The notes under the pieces are model-generated. The model was not told the origin of the DNA. It ran no database searches and saw only the letters and a program-made list of their open reading frames with translations. This document shows positions 10,501 through 22,055 of a DNA stretch of 64,000 bases, piece after piece. Every line of letters begins with the position of its first letter. The stretch's first letter is position 1. A program made the translations under genes and the position numbers. This DNA comes from Hanleya hanleyi. Lineage: Eukaryota > Mollusca > Polyplacophora > Lepidopleurida > Hanleyidae. The stretch spans positions 1-64,000 of the forward strand of contig JAVTVY010017520.1 in NCBI GenBank assembly GCA_036873755.1, written 5' to 3'.

Positions 10501-10681
10501 TGTGACATTTCATTGACAAATACAGGGAGGTTTATTGTTTTGGTGGGGAATTTAAGTCTCACGACGTCAGGCATTACATGCTACTTTTTCTGGGTATTCT
10601 TGCATTTACCATGTTTACCACATGTGGAGGCGTTCACTCCATCAGATGCCCTCAGTGCTCATCCATTAACATCTGGCTTGC

Positions 10682-10775
10682 GTATCTATTCCGCTTAAGC
10701 CGATGCTAGGGGCCGTGTAGTTACTTCATAATCTCCACATGAACAGCTGCACTAAAAGCGTAGCTGCAGGCTACG
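10682..10775 (+). other. structured motif, divergent copy with a covarying hairpin
   Basis: The 5' closing strand GTATCT and the GCTAGGGGCC stretch are kept. The terminal hairpin is CAGCTGC/GTAGCTG (10744-10750 and 10760-10766) with loop actaaaagc. All seven positions pair (one G-U), yet the sequence differs from both the CAGGTAC/GTACCTG and CAGTCAC/GTGACTG forms. The 3' closing strand is damaged. Confidence 0.45.
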
Positions 10776-10929
10776 TACGAGAATCCTTCGTATTCCAGAG
10801 TCTGAATGTGAGGTGCCAAGAGAAGCTTTTTTGTTGAGACTTGGTTGTTTTTTAGTCGGCTGACGTCGTCAATTTTTCCCACCTCTTGCATATCTCTCCA
10901 AGTGAGAGTTAAGTGAAAGTATCCAAAAT

Positions 10930-11430
10930 CTCATAGATGAGGTATTGTAATATACTCATATTTTTAAACACCGCTGTCTTGAAATAATTTTTATCCAGAG
11001 ATCGTTGTTTCGACAGAGTTTGACCCTTTCACGAATTGTATTAGATCATCAATTATAACCATGCAAACCAAGAATAGCTAAACGTTCGATAAATAATTGA
11101 TACCGTATGTAATTTATATAAAATGGCCATGTAATTTACAGTTGGGCGCAAAAGTAAGGGGGACGAAGAACACAATGCAGCCTAGTGCCATGCACACAAA
11201 CTCACTGAACGTGCATATAGTTAAATGTTCTATAACACAAGCCATCTGCACCAGTATGGAGTGATGGTAAGGAAGTTTAGTAAAATAGTGAACACCATTG
11301 GCAAAGTGTATCTTTTTGTTTTCTTTTTCGTACACGGGTTGACGTTATGAAAAAATCAATTAAGGGGAAAATCAGGGCAAAAGTTTTTTATAGTGTTAGA
11401 GGTTTCGAATTTTTATTCCAAATAGGGGAT
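10930..11430. other. no recognisable feature
   Basis: AT-rich sequence. ORFs are short and lack supporting signals. Confidence 0.5.
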
Positions 11431-11439
11431 ATAACTCTG

Positions 11440-11720
11440 TCGATTAGTCATATACATTACATTAACAGTACGTTACATACATCACATCTCTATCTAAGTA
11501 GCTTGGAACAACATGCATTTCGGTCAATATAAGAAATCACTAATCTGGACGGACATCAAAAACACTTGGATGAAAAATATTCTGGTGTCCATTAGATATT
11601 CGAAATAATCACTTCAGTAATAAACACAAATTCTGCAAGTGTCGTAATGGAAACTCCGTAATTCCGAATTAATTTTCACAATACTGCCTTTTCTTTACTT
11701 CGGGAATTACCCAAATATTA
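11440..11720 (+). repeat. single diverged copy of a block from the 19-38-kb repeat
   Basis: 'cattaacagtacgttacatacat', 'ttcggtcaRtataagaaatcactaatctggacgg' and 'ttccgaattaattttcacaata' appear in the same order as at 20425-20670, 26830-27060 and 33540-33770. It shows that part of the amplified segment exists elsewhere in single copy. Confidence 0.7.
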
Positions 11721-11729
11721 GAGTCACTG

Positions 11730-12700
11730 ACAAATACAGAACCACACTACATAGTACAAGGTCACTAATTCAATCTATCGAGTGGTATCGTTCGTTTTGA
11801 CTGTTGTGGGTTACGATCTTCCTAGATGGTGATTTTCGTTGGTGGTTCAGAATCATATCTCAACCGGATACGGTTGGAATTGCCCAGATCTCACTGATAC
11901 ACGCATAGCTCTGGCTGTTGAAATATTTGTCTGCTAGTTTTTCTCAAGTTCGGCGATGTGGAGACTACCAGTGATCGTCTCATCTTCATTGTGATATTTT
12001 CACGAATCCTTTTGAAATCGATATAGTGGTTTTTGTCGCAGCTGAGGTGCCGCGTTCTGTCCTTGAGCTTTTGTAGAACGCCTACGATGTCACACGATCC
12101 ATTACGACTATCTACAGATTTGGTTCTCTATCTAGATCCGGATGTGTATTTACGTAATTGCCAAACCGTTCACAATACGTGTTCGATGTCTTCAAGGAGC
12201 GTTCCATTCGCCAAATGTTGAATTGAGATTTATGAGTGATTTCTAGAGATTCGTTTTCGTCTACCATTACGGCCAAAACTGGATGTGCACACACAATGTC
12301 GAAAAGTTCATACTCAAATTCTGACCAAGTTTCACAGTAATCTCCCTCTGGTGAGGTCAAACCTGATCGTCAATTTGAGACGTTTTTAAGAGAAAACGTC
12401 AGAGGAGGTAATTGAATCGTATTATTCATGTGCATTGACATCACTATTATGTTACATATCCAATACTTTTGTTTGAAGGATTGATTCTGCCGCAGATATT
12501 ATTTATATGTTTGCATAATAAACGGTTCATTTACTTATGAGATGCTGCACATGGAGAAACGCATTCCTCTGCCGCTCGATATGTATCTATATTACCAACA
12601 CAAATACACAATGTCCCAGAATTGCCAAATTGCCATTAGACACGTTGTGCCCTATGTCATATCAGTTATTATCTTCCGATATACGACCCAGGTTTTTACA
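11730..12700. other. no confident feature
   Basis: Short ORFs on both strands near 12.0-12.4 and 12.5-12.75 kb lack recognisable domains or paired splice signals. Confidence 0.45.
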
Positions 12701-12705
12701 GATAT

Positions 12706-13650
12706 GAATATGGGGCCAATACTCTTACGTTTCCTTGCCTTTTGAATCCTCTTCCCGCTGAATGACATCAACCGCTTCCTAGCAAGCGACAGATTCGACA
12801 TTCAATCGTCGTCCATAAAAATATGCGCCACATCCGACATCCAATATTCAGCCGTCGTCTATAAAAGTATGCGTCACATCCGACATCCAATATTCAGCCG
12901 TCGTCTATAAAAGTATGCGTCACATCCGACATTCAATATTCAGCCGTCGTCCATAAAAGTATGCGTCACATTCAAAATCCAATATTCAGCCGTCCATAAA
13001 AGTATGCGTCACATCCGACATCCAATATTCAGCCGTCGTCCATAAAAGTATGCGTCCCATCCGACATCCAATATTCAGCCGTCGTCTATAAAGTATGCGT
13101 CACATCCGACATCCAATATTCAGCCGTCGTCTATAAAAGAATGTCTGCGTCAATATTCGAAAGACCTATTTCGTATTTCGAATATGGGGCCAATACTCTT
13201 ACGTTTCCTTGCCTTTTGAATCCTCTTCCCGCTGAATGACATCAACCGCTTTCTAGCAAGCGACAGATTCGACATTCAATCGTCGTCCATAAAAGTATGC
13301 GTCACATCCGACATCCAATATTCAGCCGTCGTCTATAAAAGTATGCGTCACATCCGACATCGAATATTCAGCCGTCGTCTATAAAAGTATGCGTCACATC
13401 CGACATTCAATATTCAGCCGTCGTCCATAAAAGTATGCGTCACATTCAAAATCCAATATTCAGCCGTCCATAAAAGTATGCGTCACATCCGACATCCAAT
13501 ATTCAGCCGTCGTCCATAAAAGTATGCGTCACATCCGACATCCAATATTCAGCCGTCGTCTATAAAGTATGCGTCACATCCGACATCCAATATTCAGCCG
13601 TCGTCAATAAAAGAATGTCTGCGTCAATATTCGAAAGACCTATTTCGTAT
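12706..13650. repeat. 49-bp minisatellite in two 474-bp blocks
   Basis: The unit is about 49 bp: ttcagccgtcgtctataaaa, then gtatgcgtcacatccgacat, then ccaata. There are about seven units in each of two blocks. Each block starts with 'gaatatggggccaatactc' (12706 and 13180, so a 474-bp period). Both blocks share the same internal variants: one unit lacks 'tcgt', one reads 'cacattcaaaatcc', one has 'tataaagt'. So the whole array was duplicated rather than expanded unit by unit. The same unit occurs once at the end of the RT-element 3' region near 4635-4680. Confidence 0.85.
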
Positions 13651-13659
13651 GACAGCGCC

Positions 13660-13900
13660 AATTCTAAATGTGTATGAAATAGAAATAATAAAAACACAAG
13701 GTGGTTTCTCACAAGAGGGAAGACGTCACTAATTTTCAATGACGACAGTAAGGCATGATGATATTCTTTACAATAAATCCTAATCACTTATTATCTCCAT
13801 CCAAACGAATTTTCAAGTCGATCTCCATGGTATGTATCTCACTCGCGCTTTGAGTTTGATCGTTTATTTGAATACGATGGAGATGTACAAACGATATGGT
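13660..13900 (-). repeat. relic of the RT-element 3' region
   Basis: 'ttctcacaagagggaagacgtcac..attttcaatgac', 'gatgatattctttac' and 'tatctcactcgcgctttga' follow the order seen at 4757-4920 and 47569-47715. The structured motif is damaged beyond its 3' arm. Confidence 0.5.
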
Positions 13901-14149
13901 GTCTGAATAAGTCTGTATGATTTGAAGAGTGAAGATCTCTCTGCACCAGAGAACACACTTTGACACAGATGCGTCAGTGTTCTTTGAATGTGACACACAG
14001 ATTTCGGTGTATTCACACAATGTATTCACGACTACACCCTCTGTTGTCGTTACTGTTTCATATTTAGACACTATAACATATTCATAACAAATAGTTGTAA
14101 CAATGTTATTGTTTCTTCCGTCGATATGTCAGACAGGGAGAAGATATAC

Positions 14150-14338
14150 AAGATTGAAAGCTGACATCAGTACTGGAATATAATATACACATGTGTTGCT
14201 GCATCACAAACAAGTGGCACGCGTCAGTGAGAAGACAACGGGTAGAACATTCTATCTTCGACCGTGTAGGTAAGGTAAGAAGCGATGCTGAGTCTTCGGT
14301 GATATTCTTCGACAATCTCTCAAATGCATTGAGCCAAA
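14150..14338 (-). CDS. PAN/Apple-like cysteine-rich exon
   Basis: A strong acceptor on the minus strand (a pyrimidine-rich run ending tgcattttcag) precedes WLNAFERLSKNITEDSA. The frame then has Cys residues spaced like mollusc PAN/Apple modules: SKIEC..RC...DAC..F......MC.LY. PAN modules are extracellular binding domains. A possible donor, CTT|GTATAT, lies at 14149. With it the exon is 189 bp and phase 1-1. The frame extends upstream with hydrophobic residues, but no ATG is present there and that stretch reads better as the pyrimidine tract. Neighbours on this strand are the Thr/Ser-rich exons, also phase 1-1. Domain call is by Cys pattern; the donor is uncertain. Confidence 0.5.
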
Positions 14339-14440
14339 CTGAAAATGCACATAAAAGAACAACATGAAAGGAACTTAAGACTAGAGTAACCCCTCCCGTT
14401 CCTGAGCTGAACTTTTCTCTAGTGCCCCGAAACGACAAAA

Positions 14441-14900
14441 ATCTTTATGACGTTTCGCTTATCACATTGGTTTCATTTTGAGCCATTTTGCAACCCCCGA
14501 GCAGCGGATCGTGCGTAAATTCAAATTTGGCGGACATTAGGGTATAACAAACAAGTTGAGTTTTCGCCTTGTTTTCTTCAAAACAATAATTGCAGGTGTA
14601 TGCCATGTTTTTTTTACGGTTGACTACTGCTTGAATACGTGGCTATATCTAAGGTGAATCGTTGCTCGAAAAATCTTTATGACGTTTCGCTTATCACATT
14701 GGTTTCATTTTGAGCCATTTTGCAACCCCCGAGCAGCGGATCGTGCGTAAATTCAAAATGGCGGACATTAGGGTATAACAAACAAGTTGAGTTTTCGCCA
14801 TTTTTTCTTCAAAACAATAATTGCAGGTGTATGCCATGTTTTTTTTGCGGTTCACTACTGCTTGAATACGTGGCTATACCTAAGGTGAATCGTTGCTCGA
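14441..14900. repeat. 230-bp direct duplication
   Basis: 'aaatctttatgacgtttcgct' starts at 14441 and again at 14671. The following 230 bp are nearly identical, with only a few substitutions such as aatttgg/aaatgg. It lies immediately upstream, on the minus strand, of the PAN-like exon. Confidence 0.85.
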
Positions 14901-14904
14901 ATTT

Positions 14905-15670
14905 AACTCCCTGTCCCGTGGAGAAGCCATAGCAGGTCCTTTTCAAACCTTTACTAACGCTATCCAGAGCACTGAAGGTAAAAGCTCCAAGACTTATTTA
15001 ATAATGATAAGCTGCTCGAAACCATAGCTAAAAACTCTTCGTCAGATAAACATATACCTAAATTTTAAAAGTTGAAAGAAATACAAGAAAACAAGTAGCG
15101 CGATATCATATGTTTTCATTTGCTCAACTTGAGAAAGCGGGAGCATTGTGACGTCGACATTTGAAATATTGACCTCAAAACCAACACACTTGTGAAGTTT
15201 TAAGAGGTTCGGTGGATCATAGCTGAAGATACCGTCCGGACTCCGTTGAAATCATTTTCAAGTGCTATGACCTTGACATCTGCACTTTTGACCTCAAGAT
15301 CGACAAGCTTTCGTGGAATCACATTGACAACACGTCTGTGAAGTTTTGAGATGTCTGAGTCAATCCAAACTCTGGATAAAATCCGGATAAGCTGCATTCA
15401 GTTTTACGGAGATTTTTTTTTCTGGAATGGCATGTACAACATTCCTGGGAATTTCTGAGAAGTTGAGTGACTGATTAGCTCAAGATACAATAAGAAATAG
15501 GACAGATTCAGTTAGAGTTTCTCGGAAGTTGGAACTATTGATCTCAGAATCAATGGTTTTCTTTTGAATGACATGAGAAACATCTTGAAGTCTACAGTTC
15601 TCAGATGTACGGTGGAACGTAACTCATGATATCATCCGGACAAGATAAATCGTAACGAAAACACAATTCC
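14905..15670. other. no confident gene
   Basis: Contains repeated phrases such as 'tttgacctcaa.atcgaca' and 'gtgaagttttgag', which point to a diverged repeat, but no clear boundary or coding frame. Confidence 0.4.
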
Positions 15671-15677
15671 ACTTCGA

Positions 15678-16235
15678 CTAACCCTATCTGGCCCTGGCTT
15701 TTTGGGACCTTTCCTGGCCTGGGGGCCATTTCCCACCACCACCACCCCGCCCACTAAATATTTTTCATATCCTTTGAGCTAGGGAGCTGAAACTTACCAC
15801 ACTGTACCCTTGGGTCAAGCTTTACTAGAAAATGTAAAACAATCCAAGATGGCTACTTCGATGACGTCCCAGCGACGTCATCTTTAAAACAGGCATTTTT
15901 GTGTCGATTTTTCGGTCAGACTTTTCGGATTTTTTCTTTCTGTTTTCTTTGACAAAACTGCACCATAAATTAGTAAATAATAGTCTGATGTGAAATAAAA
16001 TAGGATTTGCCCAAATTTCTTCAAACAAAAGCAGGAAATTTTGAAGTAAAATGACTGCACATGGCCGTTATTTTGAATTAACCCATGATCCTCTACTTAT
16101 GCAAATAGGCTCAAAATAACCCCAAAATATGATAAACTAAAAAGTCACGGAGCTTTAAGTTTTTTTGTCGTTCCGGAGATAGGGGAGAAAGTTTGGTAGG
16201 GGATAATACCTCTCCCCCAGATCTGGTAGGATTAA
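15678..16235. mobile_element. piggyBac-like MITE, copy 2
   Basis: Same element as 1297-1845. It starts 'CTAACCCTATCTGGCC' (TTAA mutated to CTAA) and ends 'CCAGATCTGGTAGGATTAA'. The internal landmarks gatgacgtcccagcgacgtca and tttgtcgttccggagatag are conserved. Confidence 0.75.
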
Positions 16236-16239
16236 AATC

Positions 16240-16740
16240 GCAGTGGCATAATATAGTCCATAAATGTACAAGCGTCAAATCTGACAATCAGGAGGCGGCC
16301 GTTGTCCATGAAGGCTTTTCGCGCGATTGACGTGATTGAGAGGGAAACCGGCCTGCCTAATGACATCAATGATGCCATTGATATTCCTGTTTTCAAATCA
16401 GCTGGTTTCTCTCCAAATAAATGTACAGGTTGTCTAATTTATCTTCGTAAAGCGTGCAGTGCGGTTGTAATTTGTATTATCACGAAAATCCTCAATACAT
16501 AGCGTTCATTAGCCATATCACCGGGCTGTACAGAATCAGACAATTTACGAAGCGCATTAACCGTTATCCTGCACGCCATGTTTGTATTAGGAGTGTGTGC
16601 TATGTAACAGAAATTTGGGAATGTTGAAGTGAAGCTGCCTTAATGTATATGCTTGACGAACTACAGTCTAATATAGCTCTGTGACGTTGATTTAAACCGT
16701 CGCATGTTAGCAGATAAAATATTCAAACGAGAGATCCTGA
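16240..16740. repeat. diverged single copy of the B/C block of the amplified segment
   Basis: 'gacaatcaggaggcggccgt', 'ctccaaataaatgt', 'tcctgcacgccatgtttgtatta' and 'gaactacagtctaatatagctc' match 21050-21480 and 22190-22640 in order. A minus-strand frame looks open in places but contains a frameshift and stops here. Confidence 0.7.
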
Positions 16741-16744
16741 AGGA

Positions 16745-17595
16745 TCTTGGCTCCCACCATTTTCCGATAAGAGGATCTTTTTGTCCATTGTTACTAAGAA
16801 CAAACGATTGATTTGTAATTTTGTTTACAGAATTTTGAATCTGAGCGAAAAAGAATGAAAAAGGGACACTGAAAAACACCAAGATATAATCTAATTTTCA
16901 GGAGTTTCAAGATTTCTAGAAATTGTACTTATGTCGGTTGTTATAATACAAGAGAGATGAGCAAAGTTAGTCTGAAAGTGAATGTACATGTAGAGAGGAT
17001 CCTTCGTCTTCGTTTTGTGGTATTTTTTATTTATTTATTTTTTTGCACGTGTCATCATTGGACACTGGAAGCGAAGACAAATCTCTTTGACACTTTTGCA
17101 TGAGCTATGAAACATACTTAAGATTTTATAACTAGGAATGAATGCTAGTTCTGTTCTGTTTACTGGGCTAGTTTGAGATATCTCTTTTAAGATACCATGC
17201 TCGAAAATAGTAAGATAGTACCATACTTAATACGGAAGGAATCCGGTCCGCGCAGTAATGTTGAAACTTCGAAAGTGCCTGAATCCTGATTATCTTCCTT
17301 GGATCGAAACATGCAGTAGTCTACAGTTGTCGAGTTGTGACGTTGAGTCACAAGAGTGACGTCCCTTCATGTAGCCGACCCGCCGGCAGACGAAAGGGTG
17401 GTTCACTTGCAACTGCATGGACTAAAGAAAACTGATTTAAAATTTGAAGAAATACATTTTAATTCCGAATTATTTGAACTCCTTGATATGGAAGGTGAAG
17501 GTGTGGATATTCTCTATAGTCAATATATAGAATATGCCCCACGGTTTGATCCACCGGCTCTTGTGATGCAACGTCACATATCGGGAATCCCGTAT
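16745..17595. other. no confident gene
   Basis: A plus-strand frame at 17347-17598 has reasonable amino-acid composition (SELFELLDMEGEGVDILYSQ) but no ATG and no recognised family. The rest is AT-rich. Confidence 0.35.
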
Positions 17596-17599
17596 TAAT

Positions 17600-19100
17600 T
17601 TGAAGCGTAACTTGGATTTTCGAATCGGACCAAAAAAGGTATCTTGCACAACTAGGCCCCACGTGGGACCTGTGTACCAAATTTCAGAAAGATCCATGAA
17701 ATATTTCCTGGGAATTCACGATAACAATGTTTCGAGGGGAAATTCAAGATAGCCACCTGGCGGCCATATTGGATTTTCGAATCGGACCAAAAAAGGTATT
17801 TTGCACCAAGGGGAATCTATGTACCAAATTTGAGAAAGATCCCTGCCGTACTTCCTGAGAAATCACGATAACAAAGTTGCATGGGAAAATCCAAAATGGC
17901 CGCCTGGTGGCCATATTGTACTTTCGAATCGGACCATCTTGCACAACTAGACGACAAGGGGAACCTGTGTACCAAATTTGAGAAAGATCCATGCAGTACT
18001 TCCTGAGAAATGACGATAAAGTTTCATGGGGAAATCCAAGATGGTTGCCTGGTGGCCATATTGGATTTTCGAATCGGACGCGAAAAGGTATCTTGCACAA
18101 CTAGACCCCAAGGGGAACCTTTGTCCCAAATTTGAGAAAGATCCATGCAGTAGTTCCTGAGAAATCGCGATAGCAAGGTTTCATGGAGAAATCCAAGATG
18201 GCCACCTCGTGGCCATATTGGAGTTTCGATTGGGACCGAAAAAGGTATTTTGCACCAAGGGGAACCTATGTACCAAATTTGAGAAAGATCCCTGCCGTAC
18301 TTCCTGAGAAATCACGATAACAAAGTTGCATGGGAAAATCCAAAATGGCCGCCTGGTGGCCATATTGTACTTTCGAATCGGACCAGAAAAGGTATCTTGC
18401 ACAACTAGACGACAAGGGGAACCTGTGTACCAAATTTGAGAAAAATCTATGCAGTACTTCCTGAGAAATGACGATAACAAAGTTTCACGAGGAAATCCAA
18501 GATGGCTGCCTGGTGGCCATATTAAATTTTCGAATCGGACCAGAATAGGTATCTTGCACAACCAGACCCCAAGGGGAACCTGTGTACCAAATTTGAGAAA
18601 GATCCACGCAGTACTTCCTGAGAAATTGCGATAACAATGTTTCATGGGGAAATCCAAGATGGCTGCCTGGTGGCCATACTGGATTTTCAAATCGGATCAG
18701 AAAAGGTATCTTGCACAACTAGACCCCAAGGGGAACCTGTGTACCAAATTTGAGAAAGACCCATGCAGTAGTTCCTGAGAAATCGCGATAACAAGGTTTC
18801 ATGGGGAAATCCAAGATGGCTGCCTGGTGGCCATATTGGATTTTCGAATCGGACCAGAAAAGGTATCTTGCACAACTAGACCCCAGGGGGAACCTGTGTA
18901 CTACCACATTTTAGAAAGATCCAAGCAGTAGTTTCTGAGAAATCGCGATAACAAGGTTTCATGGGGAAATCCAAGATGGCTGCCTGGTGGCCATATTGGA
19001 TTTTGGAATCGGACCAGAAAAGGTATCTTGCACAACTAGACCCCAAGGGGAACCTGTGTACTAAAATATCCATAAAGTATTTCCTGAGCAATCGCGATAA
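17600..19100 (-). repeat. ~156-bp tandem satellite, about 9-10 copies
   Basis: 'ccaagatggctgcctgg' begins at 18497, 18653, 18811 and 18971 (steps of 156-160 bp). Landmarks are 'gaatcggaccagaaaaggta', 'cttgcacaactagacc' and 'tgagaaatcgcgataacaa'. Outer copies are more diverged and shorter. Minus-strand ORFs run through because the unit has few stops; they are not genes. This repeat type is familiar from mollusc and other invertebrate genomes. Confidence 0.85.
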
Positions 19101-19103
19101 CAA

Positions 19104-19199
19104 AAATTGTTTACGGACGGACTGACGGACTGACGGACGACGGACGGACGACGGACCACGGAAGAAAAGCGATTTGAACCATCTGGTGATGGCGGGCTA
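19104..19199 (+). repeat. ACGGACGGACTG tail of the satellite
   Basis: Short imperfect repeats of acggacggac/gacggactg, followed by 'gaaaagcgatttgaaccatc' and 'tggcgggcta'. This ends the satellite element and abuts the left breakpoint of the triplicated segment. Confidence 0.6.
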
Positions 19200-19334
19200 A
19201 AAAACCTCTGTATATTGAGGTCTCGTGAAGAAACGCCAGGTCAACATTTTGGTGAATGTGGCTGAACGTTCAACCGATGTTTAGATTTGAACGCAAATCT
19301 TATATCTAACTCCGAAATCAAACTCAATGCCTAC

Positions 19335-19481
19335 CTGAAGAGGTCTTATTAGGGCCAACTGTGGATGTGGTGACCGATGTACGTGTCTCTGATGTGATTG
19401 TCGCATCTGAATCAGTCGTAGGAGGAGCATTCTCGGTTGCGGTTACAAACGTGCTGTCTTTTGAGGTGGCTGTAGCAGCAG
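19335..19481 (-). CDS. Thr/Ser-rich (mucin-like) candidate exon A1
   Basis: On the minus strand an acceptor, tttttattCCAG, precedes the exon, and a donor, CTTCAG|GTAGGC, follows it. The exon is 147 bp with phase 1 at both ends, so it can be duplicated or skipped without a frame change. It encodes a Thr/Ser/Pro/Ala-rich stretch (ATATSKDSTFVTATENAPPT...TSVTTSTVGP) with no Cys. This resembles an O-glycosylated stalk. All nine copies stay open, keep both splice sites and differ in length only by one codon. Against it, base changes are not concentrated in third positions and the intron flanks diverge at a similar rate. The parent gene is unproven. Confidence 0.45.
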
Positions 19482-20659
19482 CTGGAATAAAAATGAAATC
19501 GATGGTTATTCTAAAGCGTCCGACGTTCTCAAACCAAATGTGGTCAAATAACTTTGATTGAAGGCACTCTGTACGATATCTTACACATTTAAAACAAAAA
19601 ATCCGAAAGTAAAGTGGAAAATATCATAGAATTTAAGTCAAATTTTCTGTTGAGGTTCAATCGGTCTAGTACAACATCACCAGATCTCTTCCAGATGGAG
19701 CAACGTCCAGTTCTTCATTTAGTCGCTTGTGAAATGAGAGATTCACAGTCAATAATTTGTCAATCAATTCTACGACGTTTGCGATATTAAGAGCTTCTTC
19801 TAATCGAGCAGTTAGTTTGGAAGATCTTTTCGCTCGTGTGAGAACAGATTTGGTGGTATATTATATGAGAGCAATTAATTTGGTTTTGATCTAAATGTAT
19901 CAGATTGATGGTGTACGTCGCTTATAGATGAAACAATGCTGAACTCGATTTTGCTGTTAATTATGTTTCTCGAGTATAGCGGCAGGTACAGTACTAGTTT
20001 TATGTCATTCTAATGGGATTTGAACCTGTTACATAAAGGAAAACAGTTCTGCGAAGTTTGAGATATGTGGTGACTCATAACTCTAGATACAATCCAGATA
20101 ATCTACATTCAGATTTGTGGGTCTGTGACCTTTATATCGGACTCTTCGCCTCACAAAACTTCCACATCAGGACACAATTAATCCATTAAACCTGTGTTTA
20201 ACGCTCAAACATTTACAACTTTTTATTCCAAATAGCTCGTAAATTTATTCATTGGGTACACAGGGTTGTTCCATGGTTCCTTGGTACCTTGGAACACAAT
20301 AATACCGCGCATTTTGATGTGTATCAACCATTTAAATACATTACAATAAGTAACGACAGCAGAGAGAGGGAAATGAAACTACCACTGCAGAGGGGAGATA
20401 ACACTGTTGGGTTAGTCATGTACATTACATTAACAGTACGTTACATACATGATCACATCTCTCTCCAATTAGCTTGGAACAACATGCACTTCGGTCAGTA
20501 TAAGAAATCACTAATCTGGACGGACATCAACAGTCACAAAAACCTCGGGTGGAAAATATTCTGGTGTCTATTAGATATTCGAATTATCACTTCAGCAATA
20601 AACACAACTTCTGCAAGTCTCATAATGGAAACTCCACAATTCCGAATTAATTTTCACAA

Positions 20660-20900
20660 TATTGCCTTTTCTTTACCAAGAGTCACTGTATCGTATCGTG
20701 CACTAAATGAATTATCAAACCCTTTCGCCTTGCCCACAGGTAATAATCTAGATGATCAATCACATCTTTCTCGCCTGAATTTGAACTTTCGGATTGCGTT
20801 GAGTATGAACTTTGGCACACATTCTAATGCATCAATATTTGGAATAGGAGTGGCTATTTTTTGCCAATGTCGGAAAAGAATGAATTGAATGACACGAAAA
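20660..20900 (-). mobile_element. LINE RT-upstream fragment, unit 1
   Basis: Matches 38770-38990, the 5' continuation of the LINE RT frame, at roughly 80 percent by eye ('tcgtgcactaaMtgaattatc', 'tctagaYgatcaatcacatc', 'ttggaataggaRtggcta'). It carries frameshifts. The plus-strand ORF here is an antisense shadow. Confidence 0.55.
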
Positions 20901-21621
20901 ATATCTGTAAGCCCACTTCTCAGATGTAAAGTGAGACATAACTCAAGATATCATCTGGACAAGCTAAATCTTAACAAAAACACAATGCCACATCGACCAA
21001 ACTCACAGTGGCATAATATAATCCATGTAAGTACACGCTTCAGATCAGACAATCAGGAGGCGGCCGTCGCCATCAAGACTTTCCACACCATGGATTGAGA
21101 GGGCAAGCGGTCTGCCTAATGACATCAATAATGACATTGATGTTCCTGGTGTCAAATCAGCTATTTTCTCTCCAAATTAATGTTCAAGTTGTCCAGTGTA
21201 TCTTCGTAATGCTTGCAATACGGTTGTTAATTGTATTATCACGAAAATCTTAAATACATAGCGTTCATTCACCATATTCCCGGGCTGTACAGAACCAGAC
21301 ATTTTACGAAAGGCATTGACCCTTATCCTGCACGCCATGTTTGTATTAGCAGTGTGAGCTATATACCAGCAAATTCGGGAAGGTTGAACTGAAGTTGCCT
21401 CAATGTATATGCTTGTCGAACTACAGTCTAATATAGCTCTGTGGCGTTTATTGAAACCGTCGCACGTTAACAGATAACAGATTCAAAGAAATCTCTGTAT
21501 ATTGAGGTTTCGTAGACAAACATGAAGTTCAAAATTCTGGTGAATGTGGCTGAACGTTCAACCGCTGTCCACATTTGAGCGCAAATCGCACATCTAACTC
21601 AGCAATCCACACATTGCCTAC

Positions 21622-21765
21622 CTGAAGAAGTCTTAGCAGGCCGAACTGTGGAGGAGGTGACTGATGTAGCTGTCTCTGATGCGGTTGTAGCAGCCGAAGC
21701 AGTCGTAGAAGGGTCATTTGGGGTTGTGGTTACAAATGTGCTGTGTTTTGACGTGGTTGCTGCAG
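21622..21765 (-). CDS. Thr/Ser-rich candidate exon B1
   Basis: 144 bp, phase 1-1. Acceptor is ttttttTCCAG (a longer T run than other copies) and donor CTTCAG|GTAGGC. The peptide has TTTSKHSTFVTTTPNDPSTT and ends near KTSS. One GCT codon is missing relative to A copies. Confidence 0.45.
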
Positions 21766-21963
21766 CTGGAAAAAAATTTGATTTTGAAATGCCATGTACA
21801 GCATCCCTGGGAGGTTCTCAGAAGTCCAGTGGCTCCTAACTCGAGATATAAAACGGACAGGGACAGATTTAATTTTGAGTTTCTTGGAAGTCGGAACTAT
21901 TGACCTCAGAATCACTGGTCTTCTTCTGAATGACATGAAAAATATGTATAAGCCCACAGTTCT

Positions 21964-21964
21964 C

Positions 21965-22008
<44 letters not shown>

Positions 22009-22055
22009 AAGGTTTAACGTTGCGTTCAGCAATATTTCAGCTATATAGCGTCGAT
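21964..22055 (-). repeat. (GA)n with retroposon 3' tail, unit 1
   Basis: About 20 GA repeats are followed by 'aaggtttaacgttgcgttca' and 'gcaatatttcagctatatag'. Read on the minus strand this is the 3' tail seen at the end of the LINE at 46238-46300, ending in a CT microsatellite. Confidence 0.65.

Noticed and set aside
14339..14438. Signal peptide at the start of the PAN-like frame
   Set aside because: The hydrophobic stretch has no ATG (the frame opens at TTG after a stop) and coincides with a pyrimidine tract and TTTTCAG acceptor.
17347..17598. Plus-strand 80-codon ORF
   Set aside because: No ATG, no recognised family and no flanking splice sites.
18181..18690. 169-codon minus-strand ORF in the 156-bp satellite
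   Set aside because: Peptide repeats with the satellite period and contains no domain.
20289..20888. 200-codon plus-strand ORF, repeated at 26.9-27.3 and 33.4-34.0 kb
   Set aside because: Its last third is antisense to a LINE RT fragment, and its conservation is explained by the segmental duplication.
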